A stretch of DNA of 64,000 nt from Leptasterias polaris (taxonomy: Eukaryota; Echinodermata; Asteroidea; Forcipulatida; Asteriidae): contig JAZGTN010000047.1 of the NCBI GenBank assembly GCA_037783415.1, positions 1,054,001 to 1,118,000 of the forward strand, given 5' to 3'. Positions 1-11,137 of the stretch are shown piece after piece. The number at the start of each line of letters is the position of its first letter. The first letter of the stretch is position 1. The translations under genes and the position numbers were made by a program. A model generated the notes under the pieces. It was not told the DNA's origin. It did no database searches and worked only from the letters and a program-made list of their open reading frames with translations.

Positions 1-163
1 GCTGACCTGCCAAAAATTGAAAAGAATTCTGAAGTTTAGTTGTCCGGAAATATGTCTGATTGGTTTTCAAGAGGCTGAGAGACTTACACGATTTTTTGAG
101 TATTTTTGAATAATTATCATTTAGCATTGGTTCCTATGGGAGATCATTTAGAGGGGTGCGCCC
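1..163. mobile_element. TIR element, right part only
   Basis: Cut by the window start. Ends in GGGGTGCGCCC followed by TATATA, as in the full copies. Confidence 0.8.
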
Positions 164-749
164 TATATATACAACATGGTGGCGCCCTTGCAGCCATTTT
201 TGTTGGGATTTAAACATGTCTGCCGTTTGTTTACAATTGCAGGCGTGACAGAAATGAGTTGTTTGAGACTTCTTTCGTCAGTTATCGCCGTTTTTTTTTA
301 TTGTTCGTGAAAACATCACTCCTCTGGCCGCAAACAGTAATTATAATAAAATATAGATAGCAATAACATTGTCACTTGTTAACAGAATAATTCAACGTTT
401 TCAAAGAGTGGCTTGCTTTTTTTTTAGGCATCCTATTCCTACACACTTAACAGTCAGTATACAGTGTGTAAGACGGGACAAACTACGATCGACGGTACGA
501 CTATCGTGTATGACTATTTGATGAGACTGTGATGGTAAGTCACTTTCAAGAAAATCATGGGTCAACAGCGGCTGGTTGCTTCCTCAATTAGGAAGAAATA
601 AACATGTTGTAAACATCATCATCATACATTACATGGCATGGTTGGTATTAACTAATAACTGAACAAGAAGAGTGGGGGAGGTGTAAACATTGCATTATTA
701 TGAATGTCAAGTTTCCGGAAAAGTCAAGTGATTCAATTAGAGTTACACT
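164..749. other. Spacer downstream of the transposase stop (repeated in every unit)
   Basis: Noncoding on the sense (minus) strand. It probably holds the transposase 3' UTR, with a minus-strand AATAAA at about 297-302. On the plus strand it starts with TATATATA and ACAACATGGTGGCGCCC, then a TTGCAG acceptor-like site near 241 and a strong donor, GATG|GTAAGT, at about 535. The plus-strand ATG opens only about 44 codons. Equivalent spacers lie between each TIR element and the following transposase ORF. Confidence 0.5.
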
Positions 750-2891
750 CTATCGGTTTTTCCATTTTGAGAACATTCTGCTGTAATTGTGCTCCTTGTG
801 AATCTTTGGCCCCTCATAGTTATACGATGAGTTAGTGTCCTGTGACTTTGGATTTAGTTGGCCAGGTTGATACAAATTTTTTTTAGCATAGTAAGTGTGA
901 TATCGTTCAGCTCGACACTGTGCTCGTCGCTTTTTGTAGATCTTTCCCATAACACGTTTTTTGTGATATTGTTGTTTTTTGTCCATTGCATCGAGGGCTT
1001 TTGCAGCGGGTGATCCAGCAGTAATGGGGCAATGAGTTGCCTCACACTTTTTGATAATAGAGTTTGCATGTTGGTTGTTCACCAGATGGATGGCGCTGTG
1101 ATCTCTTGAAGCTCCGTTCCTTGAAAAGGTTAGTGTTCCTTTTGGATTTGTCATGGCGTAGGCATGATTCATGGATTCAGACTTCTGGGAACTTGTTCTG
1201 TACTTGGTTCTCTCTATCGCTTCGTCTCCTATGCGTTTTTCCAAAATTGTTTTAAAGATTTCCTCATCTTTAGATGTTAAAATAAATCTGCCGCGGACAT
1301 AGCGAGAGAGGTATGGGTACTTGTATTTACCGTTGCAAACATGAGAATTTTGTTTGCATTTCTCATGGTCTCCCATGTAGCAGTTCGGAATTGCATCAAT
1401 CGCCTTTGCAGCCAGTCTTTTCATGCTTGCTGTGTCATTTCCGCATTTAATGGAAATATGGTGTGCCTCAGCCTGTGCTCTGTGACTCACGTCATCAGCA
1501 AATCGGTCCTGTACTCTGTTTCGGTCTCTTGCACTGTTCCCAGGGAACATGTCACTGCTAAAGTTTGCTCGGCTGACTGCCGCACAAAGCGAGCGGTTCA
1601 AGTGGGATGGGTCCAGCAGACTTTCCATTTCCTTTCCCGTTCTTCTTCTCATGACAGAATTCATTCCTTTTGCTAGACAGCCGTCAGCGTCTGTTGTTAT
1701 TCTATCCACAAGAACTGGTTCCGTGCACTCCAAAAGTTTAGTCGCACATCGAACACCCCCTTCTCTCTCATCTCCCATATTGAAATGCGCTGGACGAGTA
1801 GCTGTGCACTTGTCGCCGTGCTTAGCGGATGTGCATTGTTGACCGAATGATGATGGTGACATTTCACCACTTTTACAAAGCTTGTTTTCTTGATGGTACA
1901 TTATAACAAACTTTGAAGTAGTTGCGTTCTCGCACACGGTGTCTCTTGTCTGTGTTGCAGGAACAAATGGTTTTTTTTCCCTACAGTTGCGCAGGGGATT
2001 ATTATACTGCCTGTCCATTTCAACTGCAATTGGACTTTCTCGTTCAAAGCCTTGGAGCTCACGGATGTCTTTCACTAGTTTCCTCTTGTCTGCCATGTCT
2101 CTGATATTTTCATTTTTGATAATTTCACCACATTTGTTCGAAATTTTTTGCAGCCCACTAGTGGATGGTACAGCTGTGTCCATTGATGTCAAGAGCCTCC
2201 TCGCACCTGCGGTTGCAATGCCAGTGTTCTGCAGGCCAACTTGGAAAGACATGTTTGGGGTTGCAGTGCGTCGTCCCCGCTTCCTACCCTCGTTAGCTAT
2301 CTCACTGTAAAGTTTTGTCTTTTGTGTTTTAAAACCACACTTTTTGCAGGACATTACCTCTGAGACGGCTAAACCTCTACGCTCTTCTGCCTCAGCCAAT
2401 AGTTTAGGTTGACCATCACACTTAGGATGTGTTTGTTGATGATCAAGTACAGCTTGTGCACCCAGCTTTAGAGCTGAGTTGATGTCTACAAAACGATAAC
2501 CTCCTCCTTGGTGATCAGTTCCTCTCTTGGGCAGTGGCTGGCCACATTTGTTGGCTATTGGGATCACTCCCTTGAGCTGGATCTTGTCAACTGGAGCCAT
2601 TTCTACAACTTTTGGGCGAAGGAGCATCACATTTCTGCGGTTGTCTTGTTCCATCTGTGCTGCAATGTGGCAGAAATCTCCTCGCTCTGTATTTGGGGCG
2701 GCTAAACTCAACTGCTGATGGGTTGGCCTGACATACCGTGGTGTAGGTATACTTTGAGTTTCACTGCCTTTGTCTTGTAGTGAATTAAATTTATTTTTCG
2801 GCTTGAACCAAGTTTTTTGCATCTTGAAAATGCCGCGTCTAGCTCTACCCATTTTTATGGCAATGGATTTGTTACAAACATTGAATGGCAT
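750..2891 (-). CDS. Putative DDE transposase, Mutator-like domain family (unit 1)
   Basis: An intact 713-codon ORF without introns, ending in TAG. Seen: a basic N-terminus; a GGGYRFVD motif near residues 128-136; a CxxC pair at 182/185; MDRQYNN at 292-298; TTDADG at 399-404; a Cys/His-rich middle with CYMGDHEKC at 504-512; SSQKSESMN at 567-575; a Lys/Arg-rich C-terminus. Candidate catalytic residues are D293, D401 or D403, and E572. The order GGYR-D, zinc pair, D...D...E resembles the 'Mutator-like transposase domain' proteins of animals, so a cut-and-paste transposase is likely, by recall only. M14 (codon at 2850-2852), followed by GRARRG, could be the true start. The family name is uncertain; an open frame of this length repeated twelve times is not. 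Confidence 0.72.
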   Translation of the reverse strand: MPFNVCNKSIAIKMGRARRGIFKMQKTWFKPKNKFNSLQDKGSETQSIPTPRYVRPTHQQLSLAAPNTERGDFCHIAAQMEQDNRRNVMLLRPKVVEMAPVDKIQLKGVIPIANKCGQPLPKRGTDHQGGGYRFVDINSALKLGAQAVLDHQQTHPKCDGQPKLLAEAEERRGLAVSEVMSCKKCGFKTQKTKLYSEIANEGRKRGRRTATPNMSFQVGLQNTGIATAGARRLLTSMDTAVPSTSGLQKISNKCGEIIKNENIRDMADKRKLVKDIRELQGFERESPIAVEMDRQYNNPLRNCREKKPFVPATQTRDTVCENATTSKFVIMYHQENKLCKSGEMSPSSFGQQCTSAKHGDKCTATRPAHFNMGDEREGGVRCATKLLECTEPVLVDRITTDADGCLAKGMNSVMRRRTGKEMESLLDPSHLNRSLCAAVSRANFSSDMFPGNSARDRNRVQDRFADDVSHRAQAEAHHISIKCGNDTASMKRLAAKAIDAIPNCYMGDHEKCKQNSHVCNGKYKYPYLSRYVRGRFILTSKDEEIFKTILEKRIGDEAIERTKYRTSSQKSESMNHAYAMTNPKGTLTFSRNGASRDHSAIHLVNNQHANSIIKKCEATHCPITAGSPAAKALDAMDKKQQYHKKRVMGKIYKKRRAQCRAERYHTYYAKKNLYQPGQLNPKSQDTNSSYNYEGPKIHKEHNYSRMFSKWKNR

Positions 2892-3806
2892 CCATCATAA
2901 GTGATCTCACATTAGTTGTGGTCTAAAGCAAAAATACTTTTAGAGTTCTCCCGATGCACAAGCTAGCGTATCAGGGCCGACACTACGCTGAACGCACAAA
3001 TTTCGGCCGATATGCCAAAATATATATATATATATATTTATTTATTTTTTTTTTTTTCAATTTCAGATAAATTTCACAAAAATTCATCAAGATAAAACCA
3101 TTGCCAATGCTCCATATTGGACAGTAGGACCTGTGAAAAGGCCCCCATCCCAGGGGAATTGTCTAAGATAATAGCCATCTGTTTCTGGATAGAGTTATAA
3201 CTTGTCCCCATCAACCAGAAACAATCATAATGGTTTGGCCTTTTTCAACATGCCCCGCCCACGCCCCGCCCACCCTTTCCCCTTTTACCCTGTTCCAGAG
3301 GTAGAATAAAATTTGAAAGGGCAGTTAAATGTACAAAAAGTGACCTATGTGTTTTCTAAATTTTATAAAGCTCCCCATTTTAGACTAATATGAATGCATG
3401 GTTAGAAAAATTTAAGGGAAAGCAAAATGTGCCCCCCCCCCCCCCCCCGGCCAGCCCCCTTCCATTTTTACAGCTTGTTCATGCCAATTAACCCCTTCTT
3501 AATGATTAATTAAATAACTTGTAAGGTTTTTATGATCCTGTGATAAAAAAGAGACATGTTAATAACTTTTTGAGTGAGGACTTGGATATAACTTCTGACT
3601 TGTCCTTAGAATGTACACAGTGTGTCGTGCAGGTTTTTCTTCTCGCATTGCTTAGAGTACATGTAAATGCTCCAACATGTTTGACCTTGTTGTAGACGAA
3701 CGCAATAACATTTCACTTTTTTTTTTCCAGATATCAAGTCAGTGACTTATTCTCAACAATTTAAGCATACTTTTTTAACCATAAAGAATAATTAAGTGCC
3801 CTTATA
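2892..3806. other. Spacer upstream of the transposase start (repeated in every unit)
   Basis: Should contain the minus-strand promoter and 5' UTR, but no convincing core promoter motif was found. It contains an (AT)n/T tract near 3020-3057, a C17 tract near 3432, and two plus-strand acceptor-like sites, CAATTTCAG (about 3066) and a T10 tract plus CCAG (about 3730). No ORF is supported here. Confidence 0.45.
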
Positions 3807-4286
3807 GGGTGCACCACACTAAATAAGCCAGAATTAATGCGCCAAGCTACTTATCATAATTTGTAAACCCACAACTTATTTTTAATTATAACGTTTTGGG
3901 GGTCATGCAATTAATAGATTGTGTAAATATAAAAATCTATCACAACCTGGGGGTTCTGTGCTTCAACTTTTGAGGAGACTTGATAAATTTAGGCGTTAAA
4001 GTTGGCCCTATTTGACCGGGGAAGTGGAGAAGTGCTTCACGAAAACTGGCAGCAAGTCGGTTTTGGAAAAAAAAAAAAAATCGTGTTTTTTTCTTCTGGG
4101 GTAGTTAGCAAAAATTCCAAACGGCTGACCTGCCAAAAATTGAAAAGAATTCTGAAGTTTAGTTGTCCGGAAATATGTCTGATTGGTTTTCAAGAGGCTG
4201 AGAGACTTACACGATTTTTTGAGTATTTTTGAATAATTATCATTTAGCATTGGTTCCTATGGGAGATCATTTAGAGGGGTGCGCCC
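3807..4286. mobile_element. 480-bp TIR element (MITE-like) at unit boundary
   Basis: The left end GGGTGCACCACACTAAATAA and the inverse of the right end GGGCGCACCCCTCTAAATGA match at about 16 of 20 positions. TA lies directly outside both ends, as expected for a TA target duplication of a Tc1/mariner-type MITE. It contains an A14 tract and no ATG-initiated gene. An independent, older copy at 46844-47317 with the same ends and TA flanks supports the boundaries. It may also serve as the recombination substrate that built the array. Confidence 0.75.
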
Positions 4287-4872
4287 TATATATACAACAT
4301 GGTGGCGCCCTTGCAGCCATTTTTGTTGGGATTTAAACATGTCTGCCGTTTGTTTACAATTGCAGGCGTGACAGAAATGAGTTGTTTGAGACTTCTTTCG
4401 TCAGTTATCGCCGTTTTTTTTTATTGTTCGTGAAAACATCACTCCTCTGGCCGCAAACAGTAATTATAATAAAATATAGATAGCAATAACATTGTCACTT
4501 GTTAACAGAATAATTCAACGTTTTCAAAGAGTGGCTTGCTTTTTTTTTAGGCATCCTATTCCTACACACTTAACAGTCAGTATACAGTGTGTAAGACGGG
4601 ACAAACTACGATCGACGGTACGACTATCGTGTATGACTATTTGATGAGACTGTGATGGTAAGTCACTTTCAAGAAAATCATGGGTCAACAGCGGCTGGTT
4701 GCTTCCTCAATTAGGAAGAAATAAACATGTTGTAAACATCATCATCATACATTACATGGCATGGTTGGTATTAACTAATAACTGAACAAGAAGAGTGGGG
4801 GAGGTGTAAACATTGCATTATTATGAATGTCAAGTTTCCGGAAAAGTCAAGTGATTCAATTAGAGTTACACT

Positions 4873-7014
4873 CTATCGGTTTTTCCATTTTGAGAACATT
4901 CTGCTGTAATTGTGCTCCTTGTGAATCTTTGGCCCCTCATAGTTATACGATGAGTTAGTGTCCTGTGACTTTGGATTTAGTTGGCCAGGTTGATACAAAT
5001 TTTTTTTAGCATAGTAAGTGTGATATCGTTCAGCTCGACACTGTGCTCGTCGCTTTTTGTAGATCTTTCCCATAACACGTTTTTTGTGATATTGTTGTTT
5101 TTTGTCCATTGCATCGAGGGCTTTTGCAGCGGGTGATCCAGCAGTAATGGGGCAATGAGTTGCCTCACACTTTTTGATAATAGAGTTTGCATGTTGGTTG
5201 TTCACCAGATGGATGGCGCTGTGATCTCTTGAAGCTCCGTTCCTTGAAAAGGTTAGTGTTCCTTTTGGATTTGTCATGGCGTAGGCATGATTCATGGATT
5301 CAGACTTCTGGGAACTTGTTCTGTACTTGGTTCTCTCTATCGCTTCGTCTCCTATGCGTTTTTCCAAAATTGTTTTAAAGATTTCCTCATCTTTAGATGT
5401 TAAAATAAATCTGCCGCGGACATAGCGAGAGAGGTATGGGTACTTGTATTTACCGTTGCAAACATGAGAATTTTGTTTGCATTTCTCATGGTCTCCCATG
5501 TAGCAGTTCGGAATTGCATCAATCGCCTTTGCAGCCAGTCTTTTCATGCTTGCTGTGTCATTTCCGCATTTAATGGAAATATGGTGTGCCTCAGCCTGTG
5601 CTCTGTGACTCACGTCATCAGCAAATCGGTCCTGTACTCTGTTTCGGTCTCTTGCACTGTTCCCAGGGAACATGTCACTGCTAAAGTTTGCTCGGCTGAC
5701 TGCCGCACAAAGCGAGCGGTTCAAGTGGGATGGGTCCAGCAGACTTTCCATTTCCTTTCCCGTTCTTCTTCTCATGACAGAATTCATTCCTTTTGCTAGA
5801 CAGCCGTCAGCGTCTGTTGTTATTCTATCCACAAGAACTGGTTCCGTGCACTCCAAAAGTTTAGTCGCACATCGAACACCCCCTTCTCTCTCATCTCCCA
5901 TATTGAAATGCGCTGGACGAGTAGCTGTGCACTTGTCGCCGTGCTTAGCGGATGTGCATTGTTGACCGAATGATGATGGTGACATTTCACCACTTTTACA
6001 AAGCTTGTTTTCTTGATGGTACATTATAACAAACTTTGAAGTAGTTGCGTTCTCGCACACGGTGTCTCTTGTCTGTGTTGCAGGAACAAATGGTTTTTTT
6101 TCCCTACAGTTGCGCAGGGGATTATTATACTGCCTGTCCATTTCAACTGCAATTGGACTTTCTCGTTCAAAGCCTTGGAGCTCACGGATGTCTTTCACTA
6201 GTTTCCTCTTGTCTGCCATGTCTCTGATATTTTCATTTTTGATAATTTCACCACATTTGTTCGAAATTTTTTGCAGCCCACTAGTGGATGGTACAGCTGT
6301 GTCCATTGATGTCAAGAGCCTCCTCGCACCTGCGGTTGCAATGCCAGTGTTCTGCAGGCCAACTTGGAAAGACATGTTTGGGGTTGCAGTGCGTCGTCCC
6401 CGCTTCCTACCCTCGTTAGCTATCTCACTGTAAAGTTTTGTCTTTTGTGTTTTAAAACCACACTTTTTGCAGGACATTACCTCTGAGACGGCTAAACCTC
6501 TACGCTCTTCTGCCTCAGCCAATAGTTTAGGTTGACCATCACACTTAGGATGTGTTTGTTGATGATCAAGTACAGCTTGTGCACCCAGCTTTAGAGCTGA
6601 GTTGATGTCTACAAAACGATAACCTCCTCCTTGGTGATCAGTTCCTCTCTTGGGCAGTGGCTGGCCACATTTGTTGGCTATTGGGATCACTCCCTTGAGC
6701 TGGATCTTGTCAACTGGAGCCATTTCTACAACTTTTGGGCGAAGGAGCATCACATTTCTGCGGTTGTCTTGTTCCATCTGTGCTGCAATGTGGCAGAAAT
6801 CTCCTCGCTCTGTATTTGGGGCGGCTAAACTCAACTGCTGATGGGTTGGCCTGACATACCGTGGTGTAGGTATACTTTGAGTTTCACTGCCTTTGTCTTG
6901 TAGTGAATTAAATTTATTTTTCGGCTTGAACCAAGTTTTTTGCATCTTGAAAATGCCGCGTCTAGCTCTACCCATTTTTATGGCAATGGATTTGTTACAA
7001 ACATTGAATGGCAT
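4873..7014 (-). CDS. Transposase, unit 2
   Basis: Protein identical to the unit 1 copy, with Glu at residue 305. Its minus-strand 3' side runs into the spacer 4287-4872, where a minus-strand AATAAA (plus-strand TTTATT at 4420-4425) lies about 450 nt past the stop and could end the transcript. Confidence 0.72.
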   Translation of the reverse strand: MPFNVCNKSIAIKMGRARRGIFKMQKTWFKPKNKFNSLQDKGSETQSIPTPRYVRPTHQQLSLAAPNTERGDFCHIAAQMEQDNRRNVMLLRPKVVEMAPVDKIQLKGVIPIANKCGQPLPKRGTDHQGGGYRFVDINSALKLGAQAVLDHQQTHPKCDGQPKLLAEAEERRGLAVSEVMSCKKCGFKTQKTKLYSEIANEGRKRGRRTATPNMSFQVGLQNTGIATAGARRLLTSMDTAVPSTSGLQKISNKCGEIIKNENIRDMADKRKLVKDIRELQGFERESPIAVEMDRQYNNPLRNCREKKPFVPATQTRDTVCENATTSKFVIMYHQENKLCKSGEMSPSSFGQQCTSAKHGDKCTATRPAHFNMGDEREGGVRCATKLLECTEPVLVDRITTDADGCLAKGMNSVMRRRTGKEMESLLDPSHLNRSLCAAVSRANFSSDMFPGNSARDRNRVQDRFADDVSHRAQAEAHHISIKCGNDTASMKRLAAKAIDAIPNCYMGDHEKCKQNSHVCNGKYKYPYLSRYVRGRFILTSKDEEIFKTILEKRIGDEAIERTKYRTSSQKSESMNHAYAMTNPKGTLTFSRNGASRDHSAIHLVNNQHANSIIKKCEATHCPITAGSPAAKALDAMDKKQQYHKKRVMGKIYKKRRAQCRAERYHTYYAKKNLYQPGQLNPKSQDTNSSYNYEGPKIHKEHNYSRMFSKWKNR

Positions 7015-7929
7015 CCATCATAAGTGATCTCACATTAGTTGTGGTCTAAAGCAAAAATACTTTTAGAGTTCTCCCGATGCACAAGCTAGCGTATCAGGGC
7101 CGACACTACGCTGAACGCACAAATTTCGGCCGATATGCCAAAATATATATATATATATATTTATTTATTTTTTTTTTTTTCAATTTCAGATAAATTTCAC
7201 AAAAATTCATCAAGATAAAACCATTGCCAATGCTCCATATTGGACAGTAGGACCTGTGAAAAGGCCCCCATCCCAGGGGAATTGTCTAAGATAATAGCCA
7301 TCTGTTTCTGGATAGAGTTATAACTTGTCCCCATCAACCAGAAACAATCATAATGGTTTGGCCTTTTTCAACATGCCCCGCCCACGCCCCGCCCACCCTT
7401 TCCCCTTTTACCCTGTTCCAGAGGTAGAATAAAATTTGAAAGGGCAGTTAAATGTACAAAAAGTGACCTATGTGTTTTCTAAATTTTATAAAGCTCCCCA
7501 TTTTAGACTAATATGAATGCATGGTTAGAAAAATTTAAGGGAAAGCAAAATGTGCCCCCCCCCCCCCCCCCGGCCAGCCCCCTTCCATTTTTACAGCTTG
7601 TTCATGCCAATTAACCCCTTCTTAATGATTAATTAAATAACTTGTAAGGTTTTTATGATCCTGTGATAAAAAAGAGACATGTTAATAACTTTTTGAGTGA
7701 GGACTTGGATATAACTTCTGACTTGTCCTTAGAATGTACACAGTGTGTCGTGCAGGTTTTTCTTCTCGCATTGCTTAGAGTACATGTAAATGCTCCAACA
7801 TGTTTGACCTTGTTGTAGACGAACGCAATAACATTTCACTTTTTTTTTTCCAGATATCAAGTCAGTGACTTATTCTCAACAATTTAAGCATACTTTTTTA
7901 ACCATAAAGAATAATTAAGTGCCCTTATA

Positions 7930-8409
7930 GGGTGCACCACACTAAATAAGCCAGAATTAATGCGCCAAGCTACTTATCATAATTTGTAAACCCACAACTT
8001 ATTTTTAATTATAACGTTTTGGGGGTCATGCAATTAATAGATTGTGTAAATATAAAAATCTATCACAACCTGGGGGTTCTGTGCTTCAACTTTTGAGGAG
8101 ACTTGATAAATTTAGGCGTTAAAGTTGGCCCTATTTGACCGGGGAAGTGGAGAAGTGCTTCACGAAAACTGGCAGCAAGTCGGTTTTGGAAAAAAAAAAA
8201 AAATCGTGTTTTTTTCTTCTGGGGTAGTTAGCAAAAATTCCAAACGGCTGACCTGCCAAAAATTGAAAAGAATTCTGAAGTTTAGTTGTCCGGAAATATG
8301 TCTGATTGGTTTTCAAGAGGCTGAGAGACTTACACGATTTTTTGAGTATTTTTGAATAATTATCATTTAGCATTGGTTCCTATGGGAGATCATTTAGAGG
8401 GGTGCGCCC
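7930..8409. mobile_element. TIR element copy
   Basis: 480 bp, same ends and TA flanks. Confidence 0.75.
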
Positions 8410-8995
8410 TATATATACAACATGGTGGCGCCCTTGCAGCCATTTTTGTTGGGATTTAAACATGTCTGCCGTTTGTTTACAATTGCAGGCGTGACAGAAA
8501 TGAGTTGTTTGAGACTTCTTTCGTCAGTTATCGCCGTTTTTTTTTATTGTTCGTGAAAACATCACTCCTCTGGCCGCAAACAGTAATTATAATAAAATAT
8601 AGATAGCAATAACATTGTCACTTGTTAACAGAATAATTCAACGTTTTCAAAGAGTGGCTTGCTTTTTTTTTAGGCATCCTATTCCTACACACTTAACAGT
8701 CAGTATACAGTGTGTAAGACGGGACAAACTACGATCGACGGTACGACTATCGTGTATGACTATTTGATGAGACTGTGATGGTAAGTCACTTTCAAGAAAA
8801 TCATGGGTCAACAGCGGCTGGTTGCTTCCTCAATTAGGAAGAAATAAACATGTTGTAAACATCATCATCATACATTACATGGCATGGTTGGTATTAACTA
8901 ATAACTGAACAAGAAGAGTGGGGGAGGTGTAAACATTGCATTATTATGAATGTCAAGTTTCCGGAAAAGTCAAGTGATTCAATTAGAGTTACACT

Positions 8996-11137
8996 CTATC
9001 GGTTTTTCCATTTTGAGAACATTCTGCTGTAATTGTGCTCCTTGTGAATCTTTGGCCCCTCATAGTTATACGATGAGTTAGTGTCCTGTGACTTTGGATT
9101 TAGTTGGCCAGGTTGATACAAATTTTTTTTAGCATAGTAAGTGTGATATCGTTCAGCTCGACACTGTGCTCGTCGCTTTTTGTAGATCTTTCCCATAACA
9201 CGTTTTTTGTGATATTGTTGTTTTTTGTCCATTGCATCGAGGGCTTTTGCAGCGGGTGATCCAGCAGTAATGGGGCAATGAGTTGCCTCACACTTTTTGA
9301 TAATAGAGTTTGCATGTTGGTTGTTCACCAGATGGATGGCGCTGTGATCTCTTGAAGCTCCGTTCCTTGAAAAGGTTAGTGTTCCTTTTGGATTTGTCAT
9401 GGCGTAGGCATGATTCATGGATTCAGACTTCTGGGAACTTGTTCTGTACTTGGTTCTCTCTATCGCTTCGTCTCCTATGCGTTTTTCCAAAATTGTTTTA
9501 AAGATTTCCTCATCTTTAGATGTTAAAATAAATCTGCCGCGGACATAGCGAGAGAGGTATGGGTACTTGTATTTACCGTTGCAAACATGAGAATTTTGTT
9601 TGCATTTCTCATGGTCTCCCATGTAGCAGTTCGGAATTGCATCAATCGCCTTTGCAGCCAGTCTTTTCATGCTTGCTGTGTCATTTCCGCATTTAATGGA
9701 AATATGGTGTGCCTCAGCCTGTGCTCTGTGACTCACGTCATCAGCAAATCGGTCCTGTACTCTGTTTCGGTCTCTTGCACTGTTCCCAGGGAACATGTCA
9801 CTGCTAAAGTTTGCTCGGCTGACTGCCGCACAAAGCGAGCGGTTCAAGTGGGATGGGTCCAGCAGACTTTCCATTTCCTTTCCCGTTCTTCTTCTCATGA
9901 CAGAATTCATTCCTTTTGCTAGACAGCCGTCAGCGTCTGTTGTTATTCTATCCACAAGAACTGGTTCCGTGCACTCCAAAAGTTTAGTCGCACATCGAAC
10001 ACCCCCTTCTCTCTCATCTCCCATATTGAAATGCGCTGGACGAGTAGCTGTGCACTTGTCGCCGTGCTTAGCGGATGTGCATTGTTGACCGAATGATGAT
10101 GGTGACATTTCACCACTTTTACAAAGCTTGTTTTCTTGATGGTACATTATAACAAACTTTGAAGTAGTTGCGTTCTCGCACACGGTGTCTCTTGTCTGTG
10201 TTGCAGGAACAAATGGTTTTTTTTCCCTACAGTTGCGCAGGGGATTATTATACTGCCTGTCCATTTCAACTGCAATTGGACTTTCTCGTTCAAAGCCTTG
10301 GAGCTCACGGATGTCTTTCACTAGTTTCCTCTTGTCTGCCATGTCTCTGATATTTTCATTTTTGATAATTTCACCACATTTGTTCGAAATTTTTTGCAGC
10401 CCACTAGTGGATGGTACAGCTGTGTCCATTGATGTCAAGAGCCTCCTCGCACCTGCGGTTGCAATGCCAGTGTTCTGCAGGCCAACTTGGAAAGACATGT
10501 TTGGGGTTGCAGTGCGTCGTCCCCGCTTCCTACCCTCGTTAGCTATCTCACTGTAAAGTTTTGTCTTTTGTGTTTTAAAACCACACTTTTTGCAGGACAT
10601 TACCTCTGAGACGGCTAAACCTCTACGCTCTTCTGCCTCAGCCAATAGTTTAGGTTGACCATCACACTTAGGATGTGTTTGTTGATGATCAAGTACAGCT
10701 TGTGCACCCAGCTTTAGAGCTGAGTTGATGTCTACAAAACGATAACCTCCTCCTTGGTGATCAGTTCCTCTCTTGGGCAGTGGCTGGCCACATTTGTTGG
10801 CTATTGGGATCACTCCCTTGAGCTGGATCTTGTCAACTGGAGCCATTTCTACAACTTTTGGGCGAAGGAGCATCACATTTCTGCGGTTGTCTTGTTCCAT
10901 CTGTGCTGCAATGTGGCAGAAATCTCCTCGCTCTGTATTTGGGGCGGCTAAACTCAACTGCTGATGGGTTGGCCTGACATACCGTGGTGTAGGTATACTT
11001 TGAGTTTCACTGCCTTTGTCTTGTAGTGAATTAAATTTATTTTTCGGCTTGAACCAAGTTTTTTGCATCTTGAAAATGCCGCGTCTAGCTCTACCCATTT
11101 TTATGGCAATGGATTTGTTACAAACATTGAATGGCAT
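8996..11137 (-). CDS. Transposase, unit 3
   Basis: Identical to units 1 and 2 at protein level (Glu305). Following C tract 17 long, AT tract as in units 1 and 2. Confidence 0.72.
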   Translation of the reverse strand: MPFNVCNKSIAIKMGRARRGIFKMQKTWFKPKNKFNSLQDKGSETQSIPTPRYVRPTHQQLSLAAPNTERGDFCHIAAQMEQDNRRNVMLLRPKVVEMAPVDKIQLKGVIPIANKCGQPLPKRGTDHQGGGYRFVDINSALKLGAQAVLDHQQTHPKCDGQPKLLAEAEERRGLAVSEVMSCKKCGFKTQKTKLYSEIANEGRKRGRRTATPNMSFQVGLQNTGIATAGARRLLTSMDTAVPSTSGLQKISNKCGEIIKNENIRDMADKRKLVKDIRELQGFERESPIAVEMDRQYNNPLRNCREKKPFVPATQTRDTVCENATTSKFVIMYHQENKLCKSGEMSPSSFGQQCTSAKHGDKCTATRPAHFNMGDEREGGVRCATKLLECTEPVLVDRITTDADGCLAKGMNSVMRRRTGKEMESLLDPSHLNRSLCAAVSRANFSSDMFPGNSARDRNRVQDRFADDVSHRAQAEAHHISIKCGNDTASMKRLAAKAIDAIPNCYMGDHEKCKQNSHVCNGKYKYPYLSRYVRGRFILTSKDEEIFKTILEKRIGDEAIERTKYRTSSQKSESMNHAYAMTNPKGTLTFSRNGASRDHSAIHLVNNQHANSIIKKCEATHCPITAGSPAAKALDAMDKKQQYHKKRVMGKIYKKRRAQCRAERYHTYYAKKNLYQPGQLNPKSQDTNSSYNYEGPKIHKEHNYSRMFSKWKNR

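Noticed and set aside
854..2718. Open frames of 60-123 codons overlapping each transposase copy on either strand
   Set aside because: They overlap the long ORF in other frames, have no recognisable domains and are maintained only because the units are nearly identical.
4002..4250. 76- and 80-codon frames on both strands of the TIR element, the first still open in the older inverted copy
   Set aside because: The plus frame has no ATG (it starts at TTG) and runs through an A14 tract; openness in both copies is explained by common origin over a short length.
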